The notes beneath the pieces are model-generated. The model was given only the letters and a program-made list of their open reading frames with translations. It was not told the origin of the DNA and did not search any database. From Pleurotus ostreatus/Saccharomyces cerevisiae fusant (lineage: Eukaryota > Opisthokonta): a stretch of DNA of 64,000 bases. The stretch spans positions 1-64,000 of the forward strand of contig JAMQCK010000102.1 of the NCBI GenBank assembly GCA_024196135.1. Reading direction: 5' to 3'. This document shows positions 33,366-45,818 of the stretch, in pieces. The position numbers were made by a program, and so were the translations under genes. Each line of letters opens with the position of its first letter. The stretch's first letter is position 1.

Positions 33366-36300
33366 ATGAACGCGACGGATCTTCTCGCCAACACTTTATC
33401 GCCAGGTGCGTGAACCGCGTCGCGGGAGATCGCATGTGCTAATGGTGGCCCCTTCCCCCGTTCTCTTCTGAATAGACACCGCTACGCGTCAGAATGCGAC
33501 GCAGCAGCTGGAGACAGCTTTTCGGGAGAGCTACGTGCGTCGCAATCGGCGCTTATTGTGACTCTCAATGACACTGACCGCGTTCCACAGCCCGACTACA
33601 TGTTCATGCTCTCCACCGTGCTCGTAGACGAGAGCATTCCCCTTCACGTGCGCAACGCGGCCGGTCTCGCGCTGAAAAATGCGCTCAGCGCAAGGGTGCG
33701 TGCTCGGACCCTGCAACACGCGTCACCCCGCTCACAACCCCATCACCACAGGAAGCCCCGCGTCAAGAGGAATTCTCCGCGAAATGGATGGCCCTCAGCA
33801 TCGATCAGCGCACCAAGATCAAGCAGGACGCGCTCCTCACCCTTGCCTCGCCACAACAAAAGGCCGGCGCGTTCGCTGCCCAGGTCGTGTCCGCGATCGC
33901 CGCCGTCGAACTCCCGCAGGGCCAGTGGGCAGACCTCATCGAAGTTCTCTTGGGCTTTGTCAACAACCAGGCGAACACGAATCTCAAGATCGCGACCTTG
34001 CAGGCGATCGGCTTCATCTGCGAGTCAATAGTGCGTGGCGTGGCGTGTCGCGGCATGTTGTTTCCTTACTGATGGGTTGACAGAAACCCGAGATCTTGAG
34101 CCTGCGCGCAAACGAGATCCTCACTGCTGTCATTCACGGTGCTCGCAAGGAGGAGCCGTCGCCAGAGGTGCAGCTGGCTGCCATCCACGCCCTCTTCAAC
34201 TCGCTCGAGTTCGTCCGCGACAACTTTGAGCGCGAGGGCGAGCGCAACTACATCATGCAGGTCGTGTGCGAGGCGACGCAGAATCAGTCCGTGCCCGTGC
34301 AGGTTGGGGCTTTTGAGTGCCTCGTCCGCATTATGAGCTTGTACTATGAGAAGATGAGCTTGTATATGGAGCAGGCGTTGTTTGGCGTGAGTTCTATCCC
34401 AATCCTACTGTGCTCCTTGCTGACGTTGTCTGCAGTTGACCGTTGTGGGCATGAAACATCCGGATGAACGTGTTGCGTTGCAGGCCGTTGAGTTCTGGTC
34501 CACTGTCTGCGAGGAGGAGATGGAGCTTGCTCTTGAGGCGCAGGAGGTGGGTTTAGCTACTACTACTCAGTGATCTTGGATTGACTCTTCGCCACAGGCC
34601 GCGGAGTGGGGCGAGCAGCCCGAGATCGAGTCCCGCCACTTCGCCAAGATCGCGCTGCCGGAGATCGTCCCCGTCCTCCTACTCCTGCTCACCAAGCAGG
34701 AGGAGGATGCGGACGAGGACGAGTGGAACATCTCGATGGCCGCGGGTACGTGCCTGACGCTCCTCGCCGGCGCGGTGCAGGACCACATCGTCGGCGCCGT
34801 GATCCCCTTCATCGAAGGCAACATCAAGGCGGACGACTGGCACCGTCGCGAGGCCGCCGTCATGGCGTTCGGCTCCATCCTCGACGGGCCCGACCCGACG
34901 AACCTGACGCCGCTGGTGAACCAGGCGCTCCCGCTGCTCATCGACATGATGGCGGACAGCAACCCGCACGTGAAGGATACGACGGCGTGGACGCTCGGCC
35001 GGATATGCGACCTTTTGATCGTGACGATCAAGCCGGAGGTACACCTGCACCCGCTGGTGAGCGCGTTGGTGGCAGGCTTGCAGGACAACCCGCGGATCAT
35101 CGCGAACTGCTGCTGGGCGTTGATGAACCTTGCGGACCAGTTCGGGTACTACGTCGAGGAGGAGGAGGACCCGAAGACGGGTCCGCTTTCGCCGTACGTG
35201 GATGGTATTGTCCAGGCTCTGTTGAGGGTGACGGAGAGGTGAGTTGAGTTTGGACATCATCATAGCAAATGTTGACTGTTATGCAGCGCAGGAAATGAGG
35301 CCAACTTTAGGACGTCGGCGTACGAGGCGATCACATCTTATGTGACGCACGCGACGCAGGATGTTATCCCCGTCGTCCAGAACACCGTACTTACCATCCT
35401 TCAACGGATGGAGCACTTGTTGAGCATTCACGTATGTCTTCCCGTGGATCTCTTGTATCTTTTTCTTACCTGCCTCCCAGAACCAAATCGTCGGTGTGGA
35501 CGACCGCAACAACTGGAACGAGCTGCAGAGCAACTTCTGCAGCGTCATCATTGTGCGTGGATCTGCAAGGGTGCCTTTGCGACGCTGCTGACCTTGCTCC
35601 AGGCTGTCATTCGCAAGCTTGGCCAGGGCATTCAACCGCTCGCTGACCGTATCATGACGCTCATCTTGCAGCTCATTCAGGCCGCAGGCAAGACGTCGAC
35701 TATGCTTGAGGACGCTTTCCTCGTTGTCGGCACCCTCGCCGCTGCCTTGGAGGCCGGCTTTGCGCCGTACATCCCTGCCTTCCTCCCGTCGCTGTACCCT
35801 GCCCTCAAGGCACACGAGGACACTCAGCTCTGCACGGTCGCCGTCGGCATTATTGGCGACATTTCCCGTGCGCTCGGCGAGTCGTCCGCGCAGTACGCTG
35901 CGGACTTCATGACCGTGCTGCTCGAGAACTTGCGGAGCGACGTCCTTAACCGGAACGTCAAGATCACGATCCTGTCGTGCTTTGGCGACATCGCACTCGC
36001 GATCGGGCCCGCATTTGAGCCGTACTTGCAGACGACGATGGACGTCCTGGGCCAGGCCAGCCAGCTGAACCCGAACCCGCTGGACTACGACTCGATCGAC
36101 TACATTGGCGAGCTGCGCAAGGGTATCCTTGAGGCGTACACGGGTGTTGTCACTGGGCTGAAGAACACGGAGAAGGGTGAGTGTCTCGCTCACTTATTCT
36201 GGAAACGTGTAATAATCCCCATTCCAGCGCCCCTGCTCCTCAACTACGCCCAGCGCATACTCGAGCTGATTCACAAGTGCTTGTCCGATGAGGAGAAGGA

Positions 36301-36542
36301 CGACACGACGATGAAGCTTTGCTACGGCTTGATTGGCGACTTGGCGGACGCGTTCCCGGCTGGGCAGCTCAAGCAGGTGTTCTTGACGCCATGGCTTGCA
36401 TCCGAGATGCGCTCGAAGCACCGGATGAGCAGCGAGACGAAGAAGACCCTGCGGTGGGCAAGAGACGTGAGTGAACCTACCTTTTCAAACCTGATGAGTT
36501 TGCTGACGCCTCCTTCAGCGCGTCAAGAACGCCACGCAATAG
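33366..36542 (+). CDS. KAP95: Importin subunit beta-1 (karyopherin-95)
   Basis: Nuclear import receptor that carries importin-alpha/NLS cargo and is released by Ran-GTP. Twelve exons (first 33366-33405, last 36519-36542; largest 34598-35238 and 35603-36176) splice to 863 residues, the standard size. HEAT repeats run throughout: the N-terminal QNATQQLE and VRNAAGLALKNAL, then WADLIEVLLGFVNN, EVQLAAIHALFNSLEFV, the acidic DEDEWNISMAAGTCLTLLA loop typical of importin beta, VMAFGSILDGPD, KDTTAWTLGRICD, IIANCCWALMNLADQF and the C-terminal VKITILSCFGDIALAIG. The last exon is only 24 nt. The ATG at 33366 begins MNATDLLANTLSP, matching the family N-terminus. Confidence 0.96.
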
Positions 36543-37734
36543 ACGTGTCATATCGGTGCCGCGCGTTGTATTTTTTGTTGTTTAATTACCTCTACTCCTG
36601 TTGCGCTCTTACTACTATCTCCCCGAGTCTGCATGCAATCTAGTTTACTGTTATAGCCATCTCAAGGAAGGCCTCATCCCACCATTTCTCTCCGCTCGTC
36701 GTGTCTTATTCCATCCGTGCCCAACTGATTGCATCCTTATCCATCCCGCTTCCGATCCACATTGAATCATCGATCGACTCACCCTCACATGTTGCATGTA
36801 GTGTATTGAATAGACGTCGCAGACTCTTTCTTTCCCTGTCGTCCCTCCAGATGATCTGGTTGCGTTGCTGCTTTTGTTGCCTGATCCACCACTGTATCCC
36901 GTACACTTCTTTTCTCATCTTCCTTTGTGTTTTATCTGATGTGTTTAGTCATTCGCATGGTCAGATGTGGCAAAGCTATCCCCCGAGCCGTCCTGATGCT
37001 TGCTGACAGGTGCGCAGGTCACAGACGAGCAGATCCTGGAGCAATGCAGACTGCGCTGCAGCGGATGCGCCGGAAATTCAAGTTCAACCTCGAATTCATT
37101 CGAAGTTCAACGTGTCAAAATCGCGTGACATAATCACGTGGTTTATTTGCCACGTCAGTTGAATCGGCTTTCGCCGACGCCAAGTTCAACCTCTTTTGCC
37201 ACACTCTTGTGAGGCTCCTACTGAGGCCTCGGCGGAGATTTCGTCCTTTAGATTCCTTGAATAGATGTCTCTCGACACTGAGGCCACGGTATGAGGGGTT
37301 CATCTAAGCCAGGCGACTCGACTGCACCCAAGGCGGCGTTGACAAGTTCTGTCGGTGTGGTTCGTATCTTCAGACCGCCTCTGTTTTCCATTTGGCGCCG
37401 AATTTGGATAGCTTCGTTGTATATACTTCCGAAGCTTCGAATTGATTGTAATCAGGGAACACAACCCTGTCTGTACTTTCACTGAATCAATGTATCTCGT
37501 CGCTTCGGCACTCCCCAGATCTTCGCTCAGTGGACAGTCATGTCCACCTGTTTTGAGACATTCTCTTGGCAAAGGATTGACGTGGAAGATTCGAACATGC
37601 GAAGTTGGATATTTACACGTGATCGAAATGGGGAAGTCCCCGTCTAGCGAGGATTGACGTGTCTGTAACTTGGCTCAAGCGCTCATCATCTTTAAATGCC
37701 CTAGAGGCCCCGGCCGTCTCTCCTGCTCGCCACG
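36543..37734. other. Intergenic, 1.2 kb, 3' flank of KAP95 and promoter of LHS1
   Basis: The first ~400 bp are C/T-rich 3' flank. GTTCAAC occurs three times near 37080-37190. UPRE-like boxes lie at 37575-37584 and 37652-37661 and a TTTAAAT string at 37691. No gene recognised. Confidence 0.55.
37575..37662 (+). promoter_or_regulatory. Paired UPRE-like boxes upstream of LHS1
   Basis: The 11-mer GGATTGACGTG occurs twice, at about 37574-37584 (then GAAG) and 37651-37661 (then TCTG), 150 and 73 nt before the LHS1 ATG. TGACGTG(G/T) is the core bound by Hac1/XBP1-type factors of the unfolded protein response. A CACGTG also lies at 37617-37622. Confidence 0.55.
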
Positions 37735-40656
37735 ATGCAGTTATTACTGTTGTTCCACTTCCTTCTATCCCTGGCTCCCTTCACGGCGTGGGCGGCCGTG
37801 CTCGCCATAGACTATGGATCCGACTGGACGAAGGCGTCCCTCATGGCGCCAGGAGTACCCTTTGACGTGTTGTTGAACAAGGACTCGAAGCGGAAGATAC
37901 AGTCCTCGATAGGTTGGAAGCAGTCGGACAGGTTGTTTGGGACGGATGCGTTCAACTTGGTGCGTCGCGCAAGCACTTCCGCGCGGTTCGGACTCCCTAA
38001 CGCTCGTAAAGGCTTCCCGGTTCCCCCAAGACTCCTTCTCCTCGGTCAAGCTCCTCCAGGGTGCCCCCTACAAGTCTGACGCGGTCGAATTATACAAGAA
38101 AATCTCGTCCGCGGACGTGGTCGAGACGGACAGACACACGGCCGCCCTGCGACGAAGCGACGGCACGGAATGGTCGGTCGAGGAGCTCATCGCGATGGAG
38201 TTCGCCTACGTGAAGCACCTGGCCGAGGGCGTCGCGGGCGAGCCCGTCACGGACGTCATCGTCACCGTCCCGCCATACTACACCCAGTTCGAGCGCGACG
38301 CAGTCGTGGACGCGATCGAGATCTCCGGCCTGCGCACCCTTGCCCTCATCCACGATGGCACGGCAGTCGCAGTCAACTACGCTATGACACGCACCTTCCC
38401 CAAGCCCGAGAACCACGTCATCTTCGATGCAGGCGCGTCCTCTATCCGTGCGACCGTGGCGCGGTTCGAGACGGTGAACGACGCCACACAAATCACCGTT
38501 ACCGGTGTTGGCTACGACAGAACCGTTGGAGGCACCGAGCTGGATAGGAGGCTTCGGGAACTGCTGGTCGAAGCGTTCACCTCCAAGCACAGGCAAGACA
38601 TCCGCGGCAATGCACGCGGTATGGCACGCTTGTGGAAGGAAGCTGGCAGGGTGAAGGCGATTCTTAGCGCAAACACGGAAGCGTTTTCGTCTGTTGAAAG
38701 CGTCATTGGCGACGTGGACTTCAAAACGAAAGTCACCAGGTCGTCTTTCGAGGCGAAGTGTTCGGACCTGAAGGGGAAGTTCGCTCAGCCCATTCTCGAC
38801 GCTGTAAAGAACGCCGACCTGACTCTGGTGCGCACGCTTGCTTTCGCCATTATATCGTCGATTCTGAAAAAGTCATAGAACGACATTACCTCCGTGATCA
38901 TGACGGGTGGAAGCATGCGGACGCCTATGATCCAGGCTGCTGTGAAGGCAGCTGTCGGAGAGTTCGTAAGGACGTTCCCCTTCTTCCTCACAACGCTGAC
39001 ATCATTTCCAGAGACAAGCTTGCGTACAACGTTAACGCCGACGAGTCCGCGGTCTTGGGCGCAGCTCTCTACGGTGCGAGCCTCAGTCGCCAGTTCAAGA
39101 CGAAGAACATCAAGATCTCGGATATCAACGTGCACGACGTGCAGGCCACATACTTCGCGGCTGCCACCGCGGCGAACGCGAAGCCTAGGACTATTACGAC
39201 AGTCGTGTATCCCGCTGGCTCGAAGCTGGGCTCGAAGAAGACGATGACGTTCAAGCGGAAGGAGGACTTCAACATCTTCTTGGACTACAAGAACCAGGTC
39301 GCACCGTGAGTTCCTTCTCAGCGATCCTATTGAACCGCCAATCAAACTACCCTTGCAGTGGCTTCGCTACTCGCATGCTCGAAGCCGAGCTTTCCGGCGT
39401 CCAGTCCGCCATCGCGAACCTCACCGAGCGCGGCGCTGTCGACCCAGTCGTCAAGGCCACCGTGACACTGTCTGACTCCGGCTTCATCGCCGTCAAGGAC
39501 GCCATCGCCTACGGCGAGGTCAAGGACGACAGCCTCACAGGTACGTCACGACCTCAGTCCTCCACCTCCCATGTTGATGAACGCGGCGTCGGAAGGGAAA
39601 TTGAAAAACCTCTTTGGCGCAGGTTCGGGCTCGTCTTCGGAGGAAGCATCAACCGAGGGCGAGGGCGAAACTGCGACGGATGCGTCTGCCTCCCCGAGCG
39701 CGACGGCGACTGGCGCGACACTGCAAGAGACGATCCCCTTGAACATCACGACGAAGTTCCCTGTGCATGCGCCCATGTCGGTGGACGAAAAGAAGAAGGC
39801 ACGATCAAGGTAGGTTCACGAGCTTCTTGCGATTGTGGCCGTTCGTAGGCTGACCTGTCCGTAGGTTGCGGATGATCGATACGGAAGAGGCTGCTAAGAA
39901 CAGGCGCGAGGAAGCTCGCAACTCGTTCGAGTCCTACCTCTACCGCCTCCGCGATCTGCTTGACGAAGATAACGACGAGACGCCCTTCATGAAGTGCTCG
40001 CAGGCTCGGGAACGTCTAGCCCTGCAGGAGCAGCTCGACAAGGCCTTCGAGTGGCTGCACGAGTACAGCGACGTTGCTGAGACTTCGCAGTTCTTGGATC
40101 AGCGGAGCATCCTTGAGTACGCTAATTTCTATACCGAATTTCACACCCCGCTGATTTCTGTCTTAGGGTCCTCGAGAAACCCATCATTCACCGCTACCAG
40201 GAGATTGAGGCCTTCCCTCAAGCGCTCAACAACAGCCAGATGTGGAACTGGTCCACGCGCCTCTTCCTCACAGAGGCGAAGCAGAACCTCACAGCCGAGG
40301 AGGAAGCCGGCGTGCCCTCCAAGTGGACCCGCGAGGAGCTTGCGGACCTTGAGAAGACGCTTAAGGACCACGAGAAGTGGCTCGCGGAGTGGGTCGAGAA
40401 GCAAAAGTCCGTCCCGCCGAACCAGGACCCCGTCATCGAGACTGCGGAGATGCGTGCGCGCGCCAAGGTGCTCGAGCAGCACCTGCAGAAGCTGTGGAAG
40501 CGGAAGGCGCCAAAGCCGAAGAAGACGAAGGCGAGCGCGCCGCCGGAGCCCAGCAAGACCGCGGAGGCGCCGCCAGAGCCAGAGCAGGATCCTGAGGGGA
40601 CGCCGGGGCAGCAGGAGCCGATACAGGCCACGCCGGACAAGCATGATGAGCTGTAG
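37735..40656 (+). CDS. LHS1: ER lumenal Hsp70-family chaperone Lhs1 / GRP170 (HYOU1)
   Basis: Hsp110/Grp170-class chaperone and nucleotide-exchange factor for BiP in the ER lumen. Eight exons: 37735-37959, 38012-38827, 38879-38961, 39012-39305, 39359-39540, 39596-39809, 39865-40116, 40167-40656; 851 residues. Signal peptide LLLLFHFLLSLAPFTAWA, then the Hsp70 ATPase motifs VLAIDYGSDWTKAS, VTVPPYYTQFERDAV, LIHDGTAVAVNYA, HVIFDAGASS and VIMTGGSMRTPMIQ, followed by NADESAVLGAALYGA. The substrate domain carries an acidic Ser/Glu/Thr loop (GSSSEEASTEGEGE), and the C-terminus is a Lys/Pro/Glu-rich tail ending in the ER-retrieval signal HDEL. One donor (GTTCGT at 38962) is less usual but is forced by the frame. 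The UPRE-like pair upstream suits control by the unfolded protein response. Confidence 0.95.
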
Positions 40657-40910
40657 GCAATCTAGAGATGATGCGTATTTATGTAGTTCTGGACAAGACC
40701 CATGCCCTGGCGGAAACATACTGGACGTGCCTACGTGGTACATGTAATGGCAAAACCCCTTGCTTGAGAGCCCGATTCAAGTGCTATTCACCGGAAGCTC
40801 CAGCAAATGCAACTGAAATAACTGTGATGCGGTAGTAGCAGCGCGTCTCTACATACACACATGTCTCAACTTTCAAGGTGTCCTTGCATAGTGCTTGCGT
40901 GCAACGTCTT

Positions 40911-42617
40911 CTATGTCTCCCTCTAACGATGGAGTCTAAGATAGCAATGATTATAGAATGAAGTTGACGTGCATTCAAGACACTTACCAGACTGGCGCGT
41001 GTGCGTTTGACGGTTCGTAGCATCAAATCCTCCCGCGCGATGAAGAGCCTTGCAGTTGTCGACGGCTGCAGACTCTGAACCTCTGTCATCGTCAACGGGT
41101 CCGGACGAATACAGAGGCGACGGAAAGCATCGAACGCCCACTCAGGGTCGACGGTGTATCTGTCGCTCAGAGATATCTTGCGAACATCTTCCAGTGCATT
41201 CATCTTGCCTAGATTGTACAAAGCCGTCTGGATAACGTCATCCATGTCGAATCGGTCCGCGAGTTCCAAAATGGATTCCCAGTTATGTGCATTGTCTTCG
41301 TCGAGCGCGGACGTCCTATGGCAGAAAAATAAGCAAGCATGGTTTCTATGTGTGATTGCCACTTACCATACATATGGGTACCGATAGAAGAACCACATAA
41401 GGTTTGCGAAAGCGATGCCATCCGTGAATTGCAGTCGAATTGGCCGATCTTGCGTTGCGCCTTCAGGGCACGATTGTTCGGCGGGGAGTAAGAACATAGC
41501 CTTGAAAACTTTCGACGCCCTTCGAAGGTGATAGCGGTGTAGAAGGAAAATTCGACCTCCGACCTGTAGTTCTTGAAGCTGAGGCAACGTCGATTTAATA
41601 GTAGGGGTCGGACGCACGTCGCAATACGTATCTCCCTCATTCACGCCAAAACGGGACTCGGAGCTTGCTTGGCCTTCAGCAAAACCTATGAGGGGAAGTG
41701 TCAGCAGTGTCAACTGCACGCTTGTTATGTGCCACATACCTGGATAGGGCGAAACGAGATCCAGCATTGCTTGGACACTCGCTTCCGTCATGAAGGATCC
41801 TGCATTCGGACATCTGCGGTGATGATGCTTGCACTCGCCGCTGCCTTTGCCCCTCCGGTGACAGATGTGCACGCCACGATAGCATAGAGCGTCTCGTCCA
41901 CACGAAGGACAGGATGGGGCCGAGTCGGCGCAGCTACTGATCAGTGCTTGCTCGCGAGCACGCGAAATGGTAACGGTCGCGCCGAGACCTAATAGCCGGC
42001 TCTCTGCGTCAGACAAAGGTTTGGTCCGAAGGATAATCAGCTTGAGAGCATCTGCGGCACCAAAAGTGGTCCGCGAGGAAACCCCAAGCGTCGCGCACAG
42101 CACAACCTTCCGGACTTCGTCAAATGCGCCCAAGCCATCCAGCGCAGAAGTCGCAGCTCGCAAAACAGGCAACATCCGGTATGTCAAGGCCATAGAAAAG
42201 ATGCGCTTCCATTTATCTTTAAGACAGGGCGCGTCCCTTCTGCAGGTGGCAAATCAGCTAGCTACCACATCGCATTTACGAGACGCGCTTACTGGTTATA
42301 GGCCGACTCATAGAAGAACCAGAGAAGATCACGAAAGCCCTCGACCTTGACATCTTCGAGCACGATCGTTGATAGGTCCTCGCTCGCGCCTGCGCCTAGG
42401 ATTCCTTTGCAAGGCTCGAGACGCTCATCGAAGAACGAAGTGGTACGACGAAGGTGATACGCGTGGATGCGAAACAACGTGCTTTCTACCTGCAACGTCC
42501 AGATAAGCGCCCATGAGGTGTTCAGCTTGGATCACTCACTCGCACGACGACATCGCCGTCGTCGAAGTAGTAGTCCGCGCTTGGCAGGACCGACAGATGC
42601 GGCGGTTTTGTTTCCAT
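40911..42617 (-). CDS. Double BTB-domain protein (possible fusion of two tandem genes)
   Basis: Seven exons (42617-42540, 42489-42293, 42239-41740, 41685-41618, 41563-41367, 41315-40988, 40922-40911) join into 459 residues. First BTB half: YYFDDGDVVVRVESTLFRIH, RDLLWFFYESAYN, then KWKRIFSMALTYR and a Cys/His-rich CPSCGRD...CHRRGKGSGECKHHHRRC segment. Second half repeats the plan: EGDTYCDVGGRIFLLHRYHL, FANLMWFFYRYPYVW, DNAHNWESILELADRFDMDDV, ALEDVRKISL, but stops before a Cys/His segment. The introns 41686-41739 and 41564-41617 are both 54 nt, in frame and stop-free. No start codon lies cleanly between the halves except an ATG inside the first of these introns or a Met in the preceding exon, so one gene is the simpler reading; two separate genes remain possible. 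Function unknown. Confidence 0.65.
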
Positions 42618-42975
42618 AGTAGGTCTCGTTCGACGAAAGGTGGGTTACTTGGTATGGATGAGTCGGCAGGTGCTGGGAAGTGCCTCAATGCCCTTTATAC
42701 GGAAAGGCTGGTCCGCTTTACGAGCGACGAGTACGCCTGTTTGGAAGTCTCCGCGGGCATCTGCACGTAATTCCCGCGTCTCTTTGCCATAATATCCTCG
42801 ACAGCAGGCATCGGATGAGTACTACAAACCGCTTCCAGTCCTAGGCCTACCCGATCGGTACTGTCGATGTCGGAGGTCTTTATCATCCAGTTGCGATGCA
42901 CACCAACAACGCCGACCACAAGTTCAGGAGGCAAAGCATTTTCATATATTTTTCATGTCTTTTTACGAATTCAAC
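42618..42975. other. Intergenic, 358 bp
   Basis: 3' flank of PAN3 and promoter of the double-BTB gene, both on the minus strand. Nothing recognised. Confidence 0.5.
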
Positions 42976-45818
42976 TCATTTTCTGAAAGTGCCTGTGGAA
43001 GAGTTCGCATACATCAATTCCCTGTGAATCAGCGTCAGCATAGGTGCTCAAAATACAAGAGCCAAGGGAAAGTCATGCAGAGCGAGGAAATAGAAAACAG
43101 ATAGATAAAGTGGTGACGACAGGCACTCACCCAAAGGCCGACTCCATGCACTGCTTGATCTCCTTGTATGTGACCACCAGACAGCTCTGCTCGTCCCGCG
43201 CGACCAACATCACACGCTCGTCCGCTCCGGCATCCAGCTAGGAAGTTGAGATGAGCATAGTGAGGTCGATGCTGAGGCGACGACAACGCACCTTGTTCAT
43301 GCACGTCAGCACGTGCGACATGCTGATGACGGGGTTGCCGTGCTCGTCGACCTGGTGGAAGACATAGTCGCGGAAGAGCTTGATGATATACCGGTCGCCC
43401 GTCTCTGACCATCGCGGATCGCGCGCGAACCTGGAGGGGAGGCGAAAATGGTGAGGGAGAGGAAAAGAATAGGGGATTTATCAGCAGTGGGTGACCACGC
43501 AGGAGAGAATGACGCACTCAGGCCGCTCAGTGATGAAGCCAAACATCGTCATGAGGCGCACCAGGCGCGCGTTCTCCAGCTCGCCGCGTAGCTCGTGCTC
43601 GAGCGTGTCAGTCGCGATAAGCGCGTCGTCCATCTCCGCGACCACCTTGCTATTGATGATGTCGAAGAGCTGGCCGATTGTCTGCGAGAGTGCGTGATCA
43701 GCATGAGGAGCCCAAGAACGTCAAAATGTAGTGGCTTGTGGTGGGAGATCAACATAGTGGGAGCAATTGAGAGGGATCAAAAGAAGCCGACGCACGCTCA
43801 CCCGATGCGGCCCGCTCTTGCTGATCAAGTACAACGCGACGTTCTTCATGTCCGCGCTGTAGTTGCGACCCATGAGCTCCAGGCTCTTCGAGAAGTTCCC
43901 GCTGCTCGCGCCGGACGGGTTGAGCGTGCAGAGCGCGAAGACGAGTCTGCCGAACATGTGCAGATCCTCCTGCTGCAGGATCGTCATATCTTGCGGCGTC
44001 TCGTGCATGAGGATGTCGATGATGCCACATGAGCCAATGCGGACGCTAGGGCAGGCGTCAGCACACAACAAAATAGAGACATGGGGTCGAGTGATATGTT
44101 ATAGAGGCGAGCAATGGGTGCCGAGGGTCCGTACGCACCGATTCTGCGACGTGACCAGGATCTTGCTGATGTCGATCATGCGCACCGCCTGCCCGAGGTC
44201 GTGCACCTTCTTCACTGCAGACGCAATCTGCACGATGTACGACCAGATCGTGCGCTCCGGAATCAGCGTCTGGACCTGCGCGGGCTGGAAGCGTGAGGTC
44301 GAACCATACTGCTGCTGTTGCTGATTCCGGTTCTTAAAGTGCATGTCGTACAGCGTCTGCGCGTTCGGGTGGTAGGTGTAGGCGACGACGAGAGCTGGAA
44401 GAATGTGTGAGCATTCAGGTGAAGTGTTCAAATGCGTGTGTGACATGTCAACGATGATTGTGTCATCGTACTTACAATTATCGTTAAACGCGCGAGTAGT
44501 GAATGCCTCGTGAACGTGTACTATGCCCGGGTGGTGGATATTGGACCAAACGTCAATAGGTTGGAAGGCCGTCTGGTTGATTAGACGGAAGTCTGTACAT
44601 CTAGTAAGCATATTGTCTGGCTAAACAAGAACAAGGAGCTCACTCTCAACCCGTCGCAGAGCATACGGCAGGCCGTCAACTGAGTTGATTGCGCGGTAGA
44701 CGCTCGAGAACCAATTGCCAAAGCGCCGCCGCTCGTTTGGCGTGCTTGGACTGTCTAATGGGACGAGGGTATGGTAACCCGACATCTCCTCGGGTACATT
44801 CAGCCCAGCGGGCGCGATCCCGCGCACGACCTCGCTCTGTTGCGTGAGGCGCTCGCGCAGCTCTGGAGATGGGGGTATGAAGTGGTTTGGAGGTCCCTTG
44901 GGAGGGCGCGTTGATGCCACGGGCGTGTACAGATGGTAATTTAGCTGCTTGATGGTTAGCAACAGCGAAGATCTAGACTGGGATAGAAAGACAGACGTAC
45001 GGGCTGACGAACGAAAACAGGTGCTGTAGAGTAGAAGGAGGCGTCCATAGCGCCGTCGTATTCTGTCCCGTAGCCAGAATAGTCACCTTCGAGGTCCAGC
45101 TGCTGGATATTAGGTTTTGTGCTAATCCGTGAACTGTGCCACACACATCGGCCATGCGCGACTCGAGGGACTCGAGGCCTTGGTTGTACGCGTCGCTGTC
45201 ATACGGTTCGTGGGCGGGGTAATCATGTTGCGAATGAGCGTAGGGGCTGCGAGAGGCGAGACATCAGCGCTGATGGGACGTGTGGTACTGAAGATCGCGT
45301 ACGATGCGGGGGGCGCATACTGGGTGGGCTGCGGCTGGGCAGCCTCTGCGTTTGACAGCGTTGGGGACACCGTCACGGCGGGGGACGACTTGGGGACGAA
45401 GACGGGCGCGTTGATGGCCTGCGCGGACAGCGACGAGCCGATCGGGGACTCTGCGCGCGGCCTGGGGAGGGAGCGGGGGGTCAGGGCGAGGGTTCAGGAC
45501 CGACAAAGCTCGCAGACGCACGCATCGGACTCCGTCTGCGCGGGTGTCAGTGCGGCGGGAGGGGAACACGCTGATGGCTTACGGGCGGGTGGTAGTACGG
45601 GCAGCCCTGGCCCTCAAACTTGCACTGGCCGTAAATGTGAACGTTCTTGCAATGGCGTTGCGAGAGATCTGCGCGCGTGAGCTGTCGCCATCGCCGTATA
45701 TCGCGTTCGACGCACCCTTCTTCGGTGGCTTCGTAAACGGCGGCAGCTGCACATCCCCGCCCTCAGGCTTCACAATCTTGACCGCTGAAGATGCCTGCGG
45801 CTTTGCAAAGTATTCCAT
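42976..45818 (-). CDS. PAN3: PAN2-PAN3 deadenylation complex subunit PAN3
   Basis: Regulatory pseudokinase of the Pan2-Pan3 poly(A) nuclease. Fourteen exons splice into 645 residues: 45818-45716, 45668-45583, 45535-45522 (14 nt), 45461-45303, 45246-45147, 45102-45001, 44944-44644, 44592-44476, 44394-44139, 44045-43802, 43681-43518, 43430-43292, 43237-43131, 43021-42976. An N-terminal CCCH zinc finger ([21 protein letters not shown]) binds poly(A); [10 protein letters not shown] is a PAM2-like site for poly(A)-binding protein. The pseudokinase has [34 protein letters not shown] and an altered catalytic segment ([16 protein letters not shown]). The C-terminal knob includes [37 protein letters not shown] and the [16 protein letters not shown] strand. 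Start MEYFAKPQ; an in-frame upstream ATG at 45860 is less likely. Confidence 0.95.
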
